Assembly: GCA_045587385.1 (NCBI GenBank)
Contig: JAZNCE010000048.1
Location: 35,320-99,319, forward strand
Source: SVQP01 sp045587385
Lineage (GTDB): Bacteria; Bacillota; Clostridia; Oscillospirales; CAG-272
Reading direction: 5' to 3'
DNA length: 64,000 nucleotides
Part shown: positions 25,803-34,268 of the stretch, piece after piece
How the letters are laid out: every line of letters begins with the position of its first letter
How positions within the stretch are numbered: the stretch's first letter is position 1
The notes under the pieces: model-generated
The model's database searches: none
What the model was told of the DNA's origin: nothing
Seen by the model: only the letters and a program-made list of their open reading frames with translations
Position numbers and translations under genes: made by a program

Positions 25803-26798
25803 ATGGATATTGTGAGCAAATTGAAAGAAAAGTTTGACGAGTATGGGTTAATGGATATCGCTGAAAGCTTTTGTGAGAGTTATAAATTAGCTATTAAGGA
25901 TATGTATCCGGAAATCAGATTTGATAATGACGCGCTCCCATCCGACGATTGCTTTAAAACGCTCGTTGCTGTAAAGCAATCCATAATAGCAGACAAGGAT
26001 CTATCATCAAAACGCGATTTAACGGACTTGGAAATTAAACGAATACTCGAAATTCCTTATACTCAAGTTCAGCAAGTTAAAGAGTTGATATGTGACTCGT
26101 ATGATTACCAGCATGACGTAATAGAAAGTTATTATGGGAAAAATCTTTCCATGTATTTTATTACACCGGTAACGGTGAAAAAAGTATTTGAATATTTATC
26201 TGAAAAATTCGAGAATGAAATATGCAAACATGTATTTCTTGATTCTCTTATTCTTGGATACGAAGAAACAACAAACAGAATAGATACTTTGATAGCTTGT
26301 ACAGGAATAGCTGCCACCGAGATTCTGTATGAAACGTATTGCAGAAACGGAAAGCTGGGCTATCTGCTATACCCCTATTATACAAATCCGAAAAAGGCTA
26401 TTAAATATTTATCCGAAAGACTTGATAAAAGCACGGTCGCCCACATACTCAAAACAGATTTTTGGTATCTATATGCCTACAAGGATGACGGATATCAAGG
26501 CGTCGCGACACACGGACATGATCAAGAGTATGTTGACCGAGTTGTTAGCGTCTATAAAGCGCAAGAAAATATTGCCATTGCTTTCCATAATACAATGAAT
26601 CAAGTCACAAAAGAAAATGCTCAAAATCTATGGGAAGAAACATTTTTGCCAAGATACAGCAAAATAAAAGACCATTTTTTGCAATATCCCCCGTGCCCAC
26701 TTTTGACCAAATCTTTGTATGGCGTGATTACGATGTTTGACAGATACGAAATTGAGCTTAGCAATGAGTTTGCGTTTTATTCTTTAGATAGGACATGA
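25803..26798 (+). CDS. Unknown helical protein (331 aa)
   Basis: A 331-residue, mostly helical protein with no motif I recognise. Aromatic-rich stretches (FWYLYAYKDDGYQG, LLYPYYTNPKKAIKY) are its most distinctive parts. ATG at 25803 has GGAG six bases upstream; an ATG at 25791 is an alternative. Third gene of the plus-strand trio; the three were likely acquired together, given shared low GC. Confidence 0.5.
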   Translation: MDIVSKLKEKFDEYGLMDIAESFCESYKLAIKDMYPEIRFDNDALPSDDCFKTLVAVKQSIIADKDLSSKRDLTDLEIKRILEIPYTQVQQVKELICDSYDYQHDVIESYYGKNLSMYFITPVTVKKVFEYLSEKFENEICKHVFLDSLILGYEETTNRIDTLIACTGIAATEILYETYCRNGKLGYLLYPYYTNPKKAIKYLSERLDKSTVAHILKTDFWYLYAYKDDGYQGVATHGHDQEYVDRVVSVYKAQENIAIAFHNTMNQVTKENAQNLWEETFLPRYSKIKDHFLQYPPCPLLTKSLYGVITMFDRYEIELSNEFAFYSLDRT

Positions 26799-26981
26799 TA
26801 CGGCAAATGGTAGGACGCTATATTGCGGACAGTCCTATCTGACAAAAACAAGGTAGTTCGGTTGAAAATTGACAGAACACTCGATTGATTAAAGTTTTCT
26901 GTTTGTTAACACAATTAAGTCTGGACTTCCGCTCTCTTCTGTGGTATATTGTGTGTTACCAAAAACAAGGAGGTAACATAC

Positions 26982-27236
26982 ATGGCAAAGATTACGATTG
27001 AAGAGCTGTACCGCGGAGAAAAATACGACATCATGAGCGCAGTGACGGCAAAGGCATTGCATCTCGGCATTGACGAGCGAGCCGAGGAAGGTCGGACGTG
27101 GATTGAGATGGAACTCGTCCGTCAGACCGTGATAGCAATTGAACAAATGAAAAAGAACGGTGACTGTATTGCCGAGGAAGATCTCGGAGATATGGTCACC
27201 GTTTCTGTATGCGGAGGTTCTGATGAAAACAATTGA
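26982..27236 (+). CDS. Small mobile-element protein
   Basis: An 84-residue acidic protein starting MAKITIEELYRGEKYD, with AAGGAGGTAACATAC before the ATG. No family recognised. Its end overlaps the DUF6809 gene by 14 bases, so the two are coupled. The 183 bp upstream hold the probable promoter and perhaps the junction between cargo and mobility modules; no gene is seen there. Confidence 0.6.
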   Translation: MAKITIEELYRGEKYDIMSAVTAKALHLGIDERAEEGRTWIEMELVRQTVIAIEQMKKNGDCIAEEDLGDMVTVSVCGGSDENN

Positions 27237-27510
27237 CGAGCTGTGGTACGGCAACATCTCACCATTTGAGCAATGCACGCACGGTGACAAGCGGTTGAAG
27301 GAACTGCTGAAACTGGTTGCCCGGAACCGCGAGGATTTGGACGGATCCCTTACGGAAAAGCAGAAGGAAACACTCGAAAAGTTTGAGGACTGTATGAATG
27401 AGATGCATAGCATCACCGAGCGCGATGCATTCTCCTACGGATTCCGACTCGGAGTGAAGCTGATGGCTGAAGCCTTCCTTCTGCCTTTGGGTGAGAATGA
27501 GAATTTATAG
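27223..27510 (+). CDS. DUF6809 family protein
   Basis: A 95-residue helical protein: MKTIDELWYGNISPFEQ and a C-terminal AFSYGFRLGVKLMAEAF match DUF6809, common in Clostridia mobile elements and of unknown function. The start at 27223 is preceded by GGAGG and lies inside the upstream gene. A strong terminator follows 30 bases after the stop. Confidence 0.75.
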   Translation: MKTIDELWYGNISPFEQCTHGDKRLKELLKLVARNREDLDGSLTEKQKETLEKFEDCMNEMHSITERDAFSYGFRLGVKLMAEAFLLPLGENENL

Positions 27511-27540
27511 GGTGGTCCCCAATGCCCATCCTAAAAGTCT

Positions 27541-27574
27541 GGTCTGGGTGAAAAGCACCCAGACCTATTTTTTT
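27541..27574 (+). terminator. Terminator after the DUF6809 gene
   Basis: GGTCTGGGTG and GCACCCAGACC pair around AAAA, followed by seven T. A second small hairpin (GTGCC-GAAA-GGCGC plus T run) follows at 27575-27594. Confidence 0.85.
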
Positions 27575-27614
27575 GTGCCGAAAGGCGCATTTTTTGTTTG
27601 CAAGGGCGATTTTT

Positions 27615-28090
27615 GTAAATAAAAAGTAAACAATGCGAAGTGAGGGGTGAATTTTGCCCATTTTTTGTCCTTTTAGGTGAGGGATGATTTTTCAAGGCAA
27701 GAGGCAAGACCTCATTTTGAGGTCTTGATGGTGTCCATGTCGTAATTTCCGCTCACAAGGTCAATTTCTGTAAACAAATTGTAAACATATTGCCGAAAGC
27801 CCTCAAAAGGGGGTGTAAAAACCCCGATTTTTTTCATATAGGTGAGGAATGTTTTTCAAAAGGGGTTTATTTTCGGCTTTTCTGTGGCTATTAGGTGAGA
27901 GGATCATCTGCAAGACAGGATTTCTGTAAACAAACGGTAAACATTGCTCTCAAGAGGGGGTACAAACCGCTATTTTTATGGGTATAGGTAGAGGATGTTT
28001 TTTCGATGGCGATGATTTTGTAAATATGCTGTGAATTTTTCTCAAAAACACCCTCCCCAAACCCTGTTTTTATGGGTATAGGTGAGGGGA
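27615..28090. repeat. Iteron-like array in the mobility module
   Basis: In a 768-bp stretch without a gene, four degenerate units recur at 27615, 27770, 27926 and 28020. Each has two GTAAAC/GTAAAT-type hexamers (second one GTGAAT in the last unit) exactly 11 bp apart. A second motif, AGGTGAGGR or close, follows each unit by 58-70 bp (27675, 27840, 27984, 28080; one extra at 27893), often within TATGGGTATAGGTGAGG. Paired phased sites of this kind suggest binding of a replication, transfer or partition protein. Confidence 0.6.
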
Positions 28091-28278
28091 CAAATTCTGA
28101 CACGTAGGAATCAAAGAAAAAGTTTTTCGGGATGGTTATCAAAACACCAAAATTTTTGGCTATGTAATTGAGGGAACTTTTTCTGCCCTACATAAAAAAT
28201 TTAGAAAGGCAGGTAATCAATGAAAACGTTAATACAAAAAGCAGCCTCATGGAGCTGTGGACGAGGGGAGGTGAAAAT

Positions 28279-28569
28279 ATGTCAGATTACAAATTGACAC
28301 TCGCAGAAAAGGAAACCATCATTCTCTGGAGCGAAGTTGACGATACCGTTCAGATCGATACGTTCAGCCAAAAGCTGATCAACCGTCTTCGCAAAGCAAA
28401 GGAAAGATGCCCGGAGCTTTATCGTGTGGACGATCCTGATCGCTATGGCGGTGTCTATGCGGAAGTGCCGAAAAAGCTCGTGCAGATATCCTTCCGTGAG
28501 CCGATCAGCGAGGAACGCCGCGAGCAGTACGCAAGGCTCGCCAAGGAACGCTTCTACAGCGAAGATTAA
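28279..28569 (+). CDS. Small mobile-element protein
   Basis: A 96-residue basic/acidic protein beginning MSDYKLTLAEKETIILW and ending with Arg/Glu-rich helices. I have seen related short proteins (EKETII... with a following helix rich in Lys/Arg) in Clostridia integrative elements, but know no function. GGGAGG lies before the ATG. It lies between the iteron array and the candidate oriT. Confidence 0.6.
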   Translation: MSDYKLTLAEKETIILWSEVDDTVQIDTFSQKLINRLRKAKERCPELYRVDDPDRYGGVYAEVPKKLVQISFREPISEERREQYARLAKERFYSED

Positions 28570-28589
28570 GTAGGACTGTGGAAGCACGA

Positions 28590-28890
28590 ACGATGCGGTG
28601 GGGCAACTGGCCACCCCACCCTTATTCAACCGAAGATACCCCACGTCACTCAAGGGTGCGAGAGCATCAGAAGCCACGATACACGCCCACGGTATCAGTG
28701 CCTCAAGTGCCTCAAAAAACGCAGCTCTCGGAACTATCGTTCCTTCCGTCCCTTGCGTTCCTGCGCTGTCGGGAACGCAGAAGATGTACAGCTTCGGTTT
28801 TATCGCCAGTTTCGCCTTTGTTTTACGACCACCGATTTCGGTAGCCGCAAAGGCATCGGGCTAAGCCCATACCCCTATTATATTTTACAA
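28590..28890. other. Gene-free stretch, candidate oriT
   Basis: The 336 bp before mobC contain several short hairpins: GGTGGGGCAACTGGCCACCCC at 28600, CGATTTCGGTAGCCG near 28838, and GGGCTAAGCCC at 28858 followed by ATACCCCTATTA. Location directly upstream of mobC and the relaxase is where oriT is usually found in mobilizable elements. The nic site is not identified. Frames open here (28578-28864) lack ribosome sites and show no coding character. Confidence 0.4.
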
Positions 28891-28905
28891 GAAAGGAGTC
28901 CTTGA

Positions 28906-29226
28906 ATGGACAACCAAGACACTAAAAGTTCAATCATTGCATTCAGAGTCACGCCCGAGGAAAGAACGTGGATCGAGAAACATTCCTACGGTAATTATCG
29001 CGTCATTAGCGATTTTGTTCGGGATTGTGTACTCAAAAAAGACATCGTCATCGTCAAAGGTCTCGATGAATTCTCAAACGAATTACGGCGCATCGGTAAC
29101 AATTTGAATCAGCTTACGAGAGCTGTCAATGCAGGATATGTCCGCGCCGTTGACCTCACAGAAACGAAGGAGGAGATGGAAAAGCTATGGCAATCGTTAA
29201 ATTCGTTACTGCGCGATGTCCCATGA
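28906..29226 (+). CDS. mobC: MobC-type relaxosome accessory protein
   Basis: A 106-residue protein with an N-terminal ribbon-helix-helix pattern (IIAFRVTPEERTWIEKH) and the MobC signature ELRRIGNNLNQLTRAVN. MobC helps the relaxase melt and recognise oriT. AAAGGAG precedes the ATG; its end overlaps the relaxase gene by 40 bases. Confidence 0.88.
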   Translation: MDNQDTKSSIIAFRVTPEERTWIEKHSYGNYRVISDFVRDCVLKKDIVIVKGLDEFSNELRRIGNNLNQLTRAVNAGYVRAVDLTETKEEMEKLWQSLNSLLRDVP

Positions 29227-30173
29227 ATAATATCTTTCCGTACGTGATGAATTCCAAGAAAACAGATGGCGGCGTCCTCGTTTCAGGCATCCACTGTATG
29301 CCCGAAACCGCGCTGAATGAATTCCGTTTCGTCAAAAACAAATTCGGCAAGACCGATGGCAGACAGTACTATCATATCGTGCAATCCTTCAGTCCCGACG
29401 ATAATCTTGACGCTGAAACCGCCCATGAGATTGGGCTGAAGTTTGCCGAATTCTATCCCGGATATCAGATCGTAGTTGCCACCCATTGTAATCGCTCACA
29501 CCTCCACAGCCACATCATAATGAACTCCGTGAACATGGAAAACGGCAAAAAGTTTCACCAAACAGCAAGCGAGCTGGCTCGGGTAAAAGAATATTCCAAC
29601 AAGTTTTGTCAGGAGTATGGACTCTCGGTTACCGAGGTGAAATCCTCCGCTCAGCTGTACCACAAGTGGAAGGATTTGCTTATCAGAAAGGCATTTTCTA
29701 TCGCCAACCGCACACGTTCCAAGGAAGAATTCATCTGGGAAATGGAGATGCACGGCTACAAGGTTGCCTGGAAGGACAACCATAAGTATATCACTTTCAC
29801 CACTCCCGACGGTCATAAATGCCGTGACAATAAGCTCTTTGCAGAGCAACTCCTGCGAAAGAATTTGGAGATATACTTCGCTCTCGGCGGTTGTGAATCA
29901 GGACTTGCGGATCAATACAAGCGGTATGTAAACCACTCTCAACCCGAACACACCTACACCGTTGGCAACGGACTCTTCAATCTGTTCAAAAGCTTGTTGG
30001 AAAGCATTCCGTATGAAGAAAGATTCACACCGCCTGTTGAAGATCACCAACTCGACAAAATGACCGTGATGATACTTGAATCAATGGGCATCAAGGTCGA
30101 GCCTAAAGCGCTCTTCTACTATTCTGCAAATAATCAGCAGGAAGAAGAACAGGGCTATGGGCTCTGGATGTAA
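29187..30173 (+). CDS. Relaxase/mobilization nuclease (MOBP type)
   Basis: A 328-residue relaxase of the Relaxase (PF03432) type. The metal-binding histidine motif is HCNRSHLHSHIIMNSVN (about residues 98-114); REQYYHIVQSF-like QYYHIVQSFSPDD and a Tyr near the N-terminus (PYVMN) are further motifs. It nicks oriT and is transferred covalently bound to the strand; with no conjugation genes present, it depends on a helper. It is shorter than most MOBP relaxases, without a helicase or primase extension. Start is preceded by AAGGAGG inside mobC. Confidence 0.9.
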   Translation: MAIVKFVTARCPMNNIFPYVMNSKKTDGGVLVSGIHCMPETALNEFRFVKNKFGKTDGRQYYHIVQSFSPDDNLDAETAHEIGLKFAEFYPGYQIVVATHCNRSHLHSHIIMNSVNMENGKKFHQTASELARVKEYSNKFCQEYGLSVTEVKSSAQLYHKWKDLLIRKAFSIANRTRSKEEFIWEMEMHGYKVAWKDNHKYITFTTPDGHKCRDNKLFAEQLLRKNLEIYFALGGCESGLADQYKRYVNHSQPEHTYTVGNGLFNLFKSLLESIPYEERFTPPVEDHQLDKMTVMILESMGIKVEPKALFYYSANNQQEEEQGYGLWM

Positions 30174-30218
30174 TCAAAATTTGCACCGCAAAACAAAGAA
30201 AAAGCAGAAAGGAAATTA

Positions 30219-30467
30219 ATGACCAATAATTTAAACGAAAATATTTTTACAACATTCTCGGATGAAGCTGTAAGCAATCGCCGCCGCAGTATCTATCTTT
30301 CAAGTGAAAAGACTATAGGCAAAATGCATTATACCGTTGTTTCCGCTTTCCCAATGCCCTATGATGATGTTGATGCTGAATCAGCATCGGATAAAATTGC
30401 CTATCTGATCAAAGGCGAGAAAGTTAACAAAAAGTTATCTGGACTTATGGAAGGAGATGCGGTATGA
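30219..30467 (+). CDS. TnpW-family-like small transposon protein
   Basis: An 82-residue protein whose C-terminal half (GKMHYTVVSAFP..., ASDKIAYLIKGE) matches the short TnpW-family proteins that precede tnpX recombinase genes in Tn4451-like elements. AAAGGAA lies before the ATG. Function unknown. Confidence 0.65.
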   Translation: MTNNLNENIFTTFSDEAVSNRRRSIYLSSEKTIGKMHYTVVSAFPMPYDDVDAESASDKIAYLIKGEKVNKKLSGLMEGDAV

Positions 30468-30533
30468 TGTGTTTGTATCCTATTCGGTTTGATTTTACAG
30501 AATCCATGGGATTCGGAAAGGAATGAAACTATT

Positions 30534-32177
30534 ATGAAATCAAGCCACAATTTAATAACCGCCCTCTATTGCCGTCTCTCGCAAGAGGATATGATGCAAG
30601 GCGAGTCAAACAGCATCAGAAATCAACGCATGATCCTGCAGAAATACGCCGAAGACCACGGCTTCCGTAATATCGAATATTATATCGATGACGGATACAG
30701 TGGAGCAAATTTCAACCGTCCCGATTTCAAGCGTATGATGTCAGATATCGAATCCGGCAAGGTTGCCACGGTTATCGTCAAGGACCAATCACGTCTCGGT
30801 AGAGATTATCTGCAAACGGGTATGCTGATGGAGATCACTTTTCCTCAGTATGACGTTCGGTTCATTGCCATCAACGATGGCGTGGACAGTGCCAACGGTA
30901 TCAGCGATTTTTCGGGCATTAAGAACTACTTCAACGACTTCTACGCCCGTGACACCAGCAAGAAGATACGAGCCGTACAGCGAGCCAAGGGCGAGCGTGG
31001 AGAGCGTGTCGGCACAGCCATCCCATACGGATATATGAAGGATCCAGATGATCCAAAATGCCTTGTACCAGACAAGCCTGCCGCGGAGGTAGTGAAGCGG
31101 ATATTTGAGATGTATACCAAAGGGATTGGTATACGAAGAATATGTGCCATACTCGAAGCAGAGAAAATCGAAAGCCCAAGCGTATATCTGTTCAAAAAGT
31201 GCGGAAACCGTTCGGGAAGACCAAATTTCCAAAAGCCGTATAACTGGGTAAAGACTACTGTGCGAAAGATGCTTTCCAACAGAATATATTGCGGAGATAC
31301 GGTCAACTTTCAGACCTATTCAAAATCCAACAAACTCAAAAAGCGTATCAAGAACGCAGAGGAAGATATGTTGATCTTTGAGAACACCCATGAAGCAATC
31401 GTTGATCGCAAAACCTTCGACATGGTTCAAAAGCACTTTGAGGGCAGAAAGCGCCCCGATATACAGGGCGAGATGGACAAATATGCTGGATACATCTTCT
31501 GCGGTGAATGCGGTTCGAGATTGTATCTGCACAGAGCCTTCAGCATTGATCCCGAAAAGAACTTTTTCCAATGTGGCGGATATCAGACCAAGGGGAAAAG
31601 CCACTGCACTGCCCATTATATCAACGAGAACGTGGTAGATACCATCGTGCTTGCTGATCTCAAGCGCGTAACCGAATACGCTCGAAGTCGCACGGAAGAA
31701 TTCTATGCTATGGCTACAGAAAACGGTGAGGCAGAGGCAAGGAAGTTCTATGCAAATGCAGAAAAAGAAAAGAGACGGATCGATAGCCGAATCAAAGAAC
31801 TCGACAATATCATCCGTTGCTTATACGAGGATCGGGTAACAGGCAGAATCACGCCCGAACGCTATGATACGATGGCAGGTGGCTACGAACAGGAGCAAGC
31901 CTCGCTCCGAGAGGAATTGAAAGCACTTAACGAACAGATGAACGAACTGGATATGCGTGAGCATTACGTCAATGAGTTTATCGCCAAGGCAAAAGAGTAT
32001 ATCGAAATGCCAAAGCTCACGCCCGAACTGCTCCGAGTGTTCATCCGTAAAATTGAGGTGATGGAGAAAACCGAAAAATATTCCCGTACCTGCGGGAATA
32101 CCATCATCATTCACTACACATTCGAATACCCGAGGCAGTGTACCACCAATCCCGTCAATAACGAGAAAACCGCCTAA
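30534..32177 (+). CDS. tnpX: Large serine recombinase, TnpX family
   Basis: A 547-residue large serine recombinase. N-terminal resolvase domain with the catalytic Ser in YCRLSQEDMMQG, followed by the DQSRLGRDYLQ active-site arginine motif; recombinase domain (GIRRICAILEAE, VRKMLSNRIYCGDT); zinc beta-ribbon with CGECGSRLY and a second Cys pair FQCGG...SHC; C-terminal coiled coil of about 100 residues. It excises and integrates the element. Start at 30534 gives the usual N-terminus; the ribosome site (AAAGGAATG) is weak. A hairpin at 32188-32212 follows. Confidence 0.92.
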   Translation: MKSSHNLITALYCRLSQEDMMQGESNSIRNQRMILQKYAEDHGFRNIEYYIDDGYSGANFNRPDFKRMMSDIESGKVATVIVKDQSRLGRDYLQTGMLMEITFPQYDVRFIAINDGVDSANGISDFSGIKNYFNDFYARDTSKKIRAVQRAKGERGERVGTAIPYGYMKDPDDPKCLVPDKPAAEVVKRIFEMYTKGIGIRRICAILEAEKIESPSVYLFKKCGNRSGRPNFQKPYNWVKTTVRKMLSNRIYCGDTVNFQTYSKSNKLKKRIKNAEEDMLIFENTHEAIVDRKTFDMVQKHFEGRKRPDIQGEMDKYAGYIFCGECGSRLYLHRAFSIDPEKNFFQCGGYQTKGKSHCTAHYINENVVDTIVLADLKRVTEYARSRTEEFYAMATENGEAEARKFYANAEKEKRRIDSRIKELDNIIRCLYEDRVTGRITPERYDTMAGGYEQEQASLREELKALNEQMNELDMREHYVNEFIAKAKEYIEMPKLTPELLRVFIRKIEVMEKTEKYSRTCGNTIIIHYTFEYPRQCTTNPVNNEKTA

Positions 32178-32289
32178 AAAGCAGGCAACCCGGAAGACTA
32201 AATGCCTTCCGGGTATGCCTACCGCCTTATTTCTCCGTTAAGAACAACAGAGGAAAAATTCCCTATCCTTTTTCTTTTCGTTTTGCAAA

Positions 32290-32329
32290 AAGGACGCGGC
32301 GGCATGCCTTGGCATGCCGCCGCGTCCTT
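32290..32329 (-). terminator. Long perfect palindrome, terminator of the zinc-ribbon gene
   Basis: A perfect 19-bp stem with a 2-base centre, reading AAGGACGCGGCGGCATGCC and its complement. On the minus strand it is followed by TTTTTGC, so it can end the zinc-ribbon/sigma transcript. The perfection and GC content are greater than for other terminators here. It also marks the boundary between island and core. The remaining bases of 32178-32413 contain no gene. Confidence 0.7.
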
Positions 32330-32413
32330 CGACCGTTGGCTGTAATATCAGATATAAAACGAAGATCTTTTATGTTCCCTGTTTAATAAATGATGATACG
32401 CGCGATCAGTGCA

Positions 32414-32719
32414 TTACTTTGCTCTTCTTGCCTCAAAGCATGCGCTGCAGTAAACAGGTCTGTCGTTGGAGGGCTGGAAGTTCAGCTTTGCTTCGCCACC
32501 GCATTCTGCGCAGGTTGCGATGAAATACTGACGCTCGGGCTTGCCTGCGTTCTTCTTAGCATCGCGGCATGCCTTGCAGCTCTTGGGCTTGTTCAGGAAT
32601 CCCTTTTCCTTGTAGAAAGCCTGTTCGCCTGCGGTGAATACGAACTCATTGCCGCATTCCTTGCAAACCAGAGTTTCATCAGCAAACTCTTCAACAACTT
32701 TTACTTCATCTTCGTACAT
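32414..32719 (-). CDS. Zinc-ribbon protein with two CxxC pairs per domain
   Basis: A 101-residue protein containing two zinc-ribbon-like units: CKECGNEF...CKACRD and CAECGGEA...CSACFE. This matches the small zf-trcl/CxxC-type zinc proteins widespread in Firmicutes; role unknown, possibly ribosome- or DNA-associated. GAGG lies upstream of the ATG. It lies downstream of the sigma-H-like gene in the same orientation. Confidence 0.82.
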   Translation of the reverse strand: MYEDEVKVVEEFADETLVCKECGNEFVFTAGEQAFYKEKGFLNKPKSCKACRDAKKNAGKPERQYFIATCAECGGEAKLNFQPSNDRPVYCSACFEARRAK

Positions 32720-32767
32720 GTGTTTTTACCTCGCTTGTGATTGGTATTGATTATTTATGGTAAACCC

Positions 32768-33388
32768 TTACGGGTTGTCCCCTTGTCCGAGCACCTGCCG
32801 CAGCTTGCGGCGGATGCGATAGATCGCATTGGAAATCGACTTTTCGTCCTTTCCAAGCGACTTTGCGATCTTGCACGTGCTTGCTCCCGAAACGTACATC
32901 CACCATACGCGGCTTTCATAAGGAGAAAGCGCGCGCTGAATGGTTCGCTGCAGAGCCTCCATGCGCTCCTTATCGATCAAGGTCTCCGAAACCGAAGCCT
33001 CGCTGCCAAGCAGCCCGGGATTTTGTTCGATCAAGCCCTCTCCCTCCAAGGAAAGCAGCCCCTCGCGGCGTTGCCTGCGAAACGTACGCAGAGCGGACGC
33101 CAATCCGTGACCAACGCAGATCTTGGCGTACAAACCAAACTCCACACCCTCGCGAGTCGTGTCATAGGTCTGTACCGCACTGCAAAACACCACGCTTGCC
33201 TCTTGTCGCAGATCCTCTAAATCCGCGTTCCCCATACCGGGAGCGGCATACTTGCTTACCATGGCTTGCAGCATAGGCGCATAGCGGTCAAGCAGCAGCG
33301 CGTACGCTTGCTGATTCCCTGCGCGGGCAGCGTCAAGCAGATCGCAAAGATCTGCATCCTGCTGAATTTTCGGGTTGGAACTACTCAT
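32768..33388 (-). CDS. Sigma-70 family factor, sigma-H-like
   Basis: A 206-residue sigma factor with region 2 (YAPMLQAMVSKYA, DLEDLRQEASVVFCSAVQTYD) and region 4 (LSPYESRVWWMYVSGASTCKIAKSLGKDEKSISNAIYRIRRKL). Length and the region-4 pattern resemble SigH, which starts sporulation, though it is divergent, and another alternative sigma is possible. The sporulation genes in this window make SigH reasonable. No promoter identified. Confidence 0.78.
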   Translation of the reverse strand: MSSSNPKIQQDADLCDLLDAARAGNQQAYALLLDRYAPMLQAMVSKYAAPGMGNADLEDLRQEASVVFCSAVQTYDTTREGVEFGLYAKICVGHGLASALRTFRRQRREGLLSLEGEGLIEQNPGLLGSEASVSETLIDKERMEALQRTIQRALSPYESRVWWMYVSGASTCKIAKSLGKDEKSISNAIYRIRRKLRQVLGQGDNP

Positions 33389-33522
33389 GCTTTCACCGCC
33401 ATAGATAAAGTGGTACTTATACTATTATAACACATAAAACACCATTGTCAAGAGTAAATTTTGTCGAATTATCACATCGTCGAAAAAATTTCGCGAGATT
33501 TTTGTGCACATTTAACAATAAC

Positions 33523-33567
33523 AAAAGCTCCCGTTTGAGCATAGTGCAACGCTGGCGGGAGCTTTTT
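33523..33567 (-). terminator. Terminator of the DUF4364 gene
   Basis: AAAAGCTCCCG and CGGGAGCTTTTTT form a stem with a long loop, between the DUF4364 stop and the sigma-factor start. Nothing else is seen in 33389-33644. Confidence 0.7.
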
Positions 33568-33644
33568 TGTGACTTTTGTCATTTTTCGGTCAAAACTTTG
33601 TAACAATTCACAAGGAATTGCACTTGGCTAAAGCGTGAAATCCC

Positions 33645-34196
33645 TTACGGGAAAAGGTAATTCACGTTCCCTGCCACCAATGCGTGCACACCTTTATAGA
33701 TGTTTTCGGGGTTGTCACGGAAATTATCCGCCATACGCTCAGCGCGCAATCTGCTGTCCACCTTGAGCGTGGTTGCCATGATGACCTCTTCCTTCTCATA
33801 CATCTTGCATTCCAGGTCGTAGGTCTTATCGGGATTCTGCACAATGTTGGTCGAAATGCGCACACCGCGTCTGCGGAAATCCAGATAGCGCAAAGCGCAA
33901 CGCAGGCTTTGGTCGAGAATGCTGGGCAAAAGATCACTCTTGAGCTCCTCTGCTACGCATCTGCCCTTATAGGTCACAGCGTACAGATCATCTCCCGTAT
34001 CGTTTTTGCCAACGCTCTGCACCAAGCCCTGATCCAGCATTTCATAAAATGCTTCGGCAAAGTCCAGATACATCACGTAATCGTTTTGCAGCGTGACGTC
34101 GTTAATGGTTGAAAAATTCATGGGATATCCGATATTTTCCATCAGATACAGCACAAATATTTTTACGTTTTTCTTATCTCCTATTGGTGAAGCCAT
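33645..34196 (-). CDS. DUF4364 family protein
   Basis: A 183-residue protein: IFVLYLMENIGYPMNFSTIND at the start and NIVQNPDKTYDLECKMYE near the end match DUF4364 of Clostridia. The first 90 residues look like a winged helix, suggesting a transcription regulator; the function is not established. AGGAGG lies before the ATG. It has its own promoter, back-to-back with that of homoserine dehydrogenase. Confidence 0.85.
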   Translation of the reverse strand: MASPIGDKKNVKIFVLYLMENIGYPMNFSTINDVTLQNDYVMYLDFAEAFYEMLDQGLVQSVGKNDTGDDLYAVTYKGRCVAEELKSDLLPSILDQSLRCALRYLDFRRRGVRISTNIVQNPDKTYDLECKMYEKEEVIMATTLKVDSRLRAERMADNFRDNPENIYKGVHALVAGNVNYLFP

Positions 34197-34230
34197 CTAC
34201 AGCCTCCTTATGTCTTTTAACTATATCAAG

Positions 34231-34259
34231 ATTATACCAAAAAAATTGTAAATTATCAA
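34231..34259 (-). promoter_or_regulatory. Sigma-A promoter for the DUF4364 gene
   Basis: On the minus strand TTGATA (34259-34254), 17-bp spacer, TATAAT (34236-34231). Confidence 0.75.
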
Positions 34260-34268
34260 CCCCCTTTC

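Larger units (their letters stand above)
14040..32273. mobile_element. Candidate extent of the accessory island / mobilizable element
   Basis: The outer bounds are a 15-bp inverted match, AAAAAGGATAGGGAA at 14040-14054 and its reverse complement at 32259-32273, just outside the first and last accessory genes and just inside core neighbours (murA, zinc-ribbon protein). Inside are AT-rich cargo operons and, at the right, mobilization genes and a TnpX-type recombinase. Tn4451-type elements end in short inverted repeats and place tnpX near one end, which fits. The poly-A part of the match makes chance possible, and the element may be only the 26.9-32.2 kb part. Confidence 0.35.

Noticed and set aside
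27615..28090. Direct repeats as a CRISPR array
   Set aside because: Units are degenerate, unevenly spaced (155, 156 and 94 bp) and share only short hexamers; no cas genes.
28578..28864. Small genes in two plus frames before mobC
   Set aside because: No ribosome sites, poor composition and location at a probable oriT.
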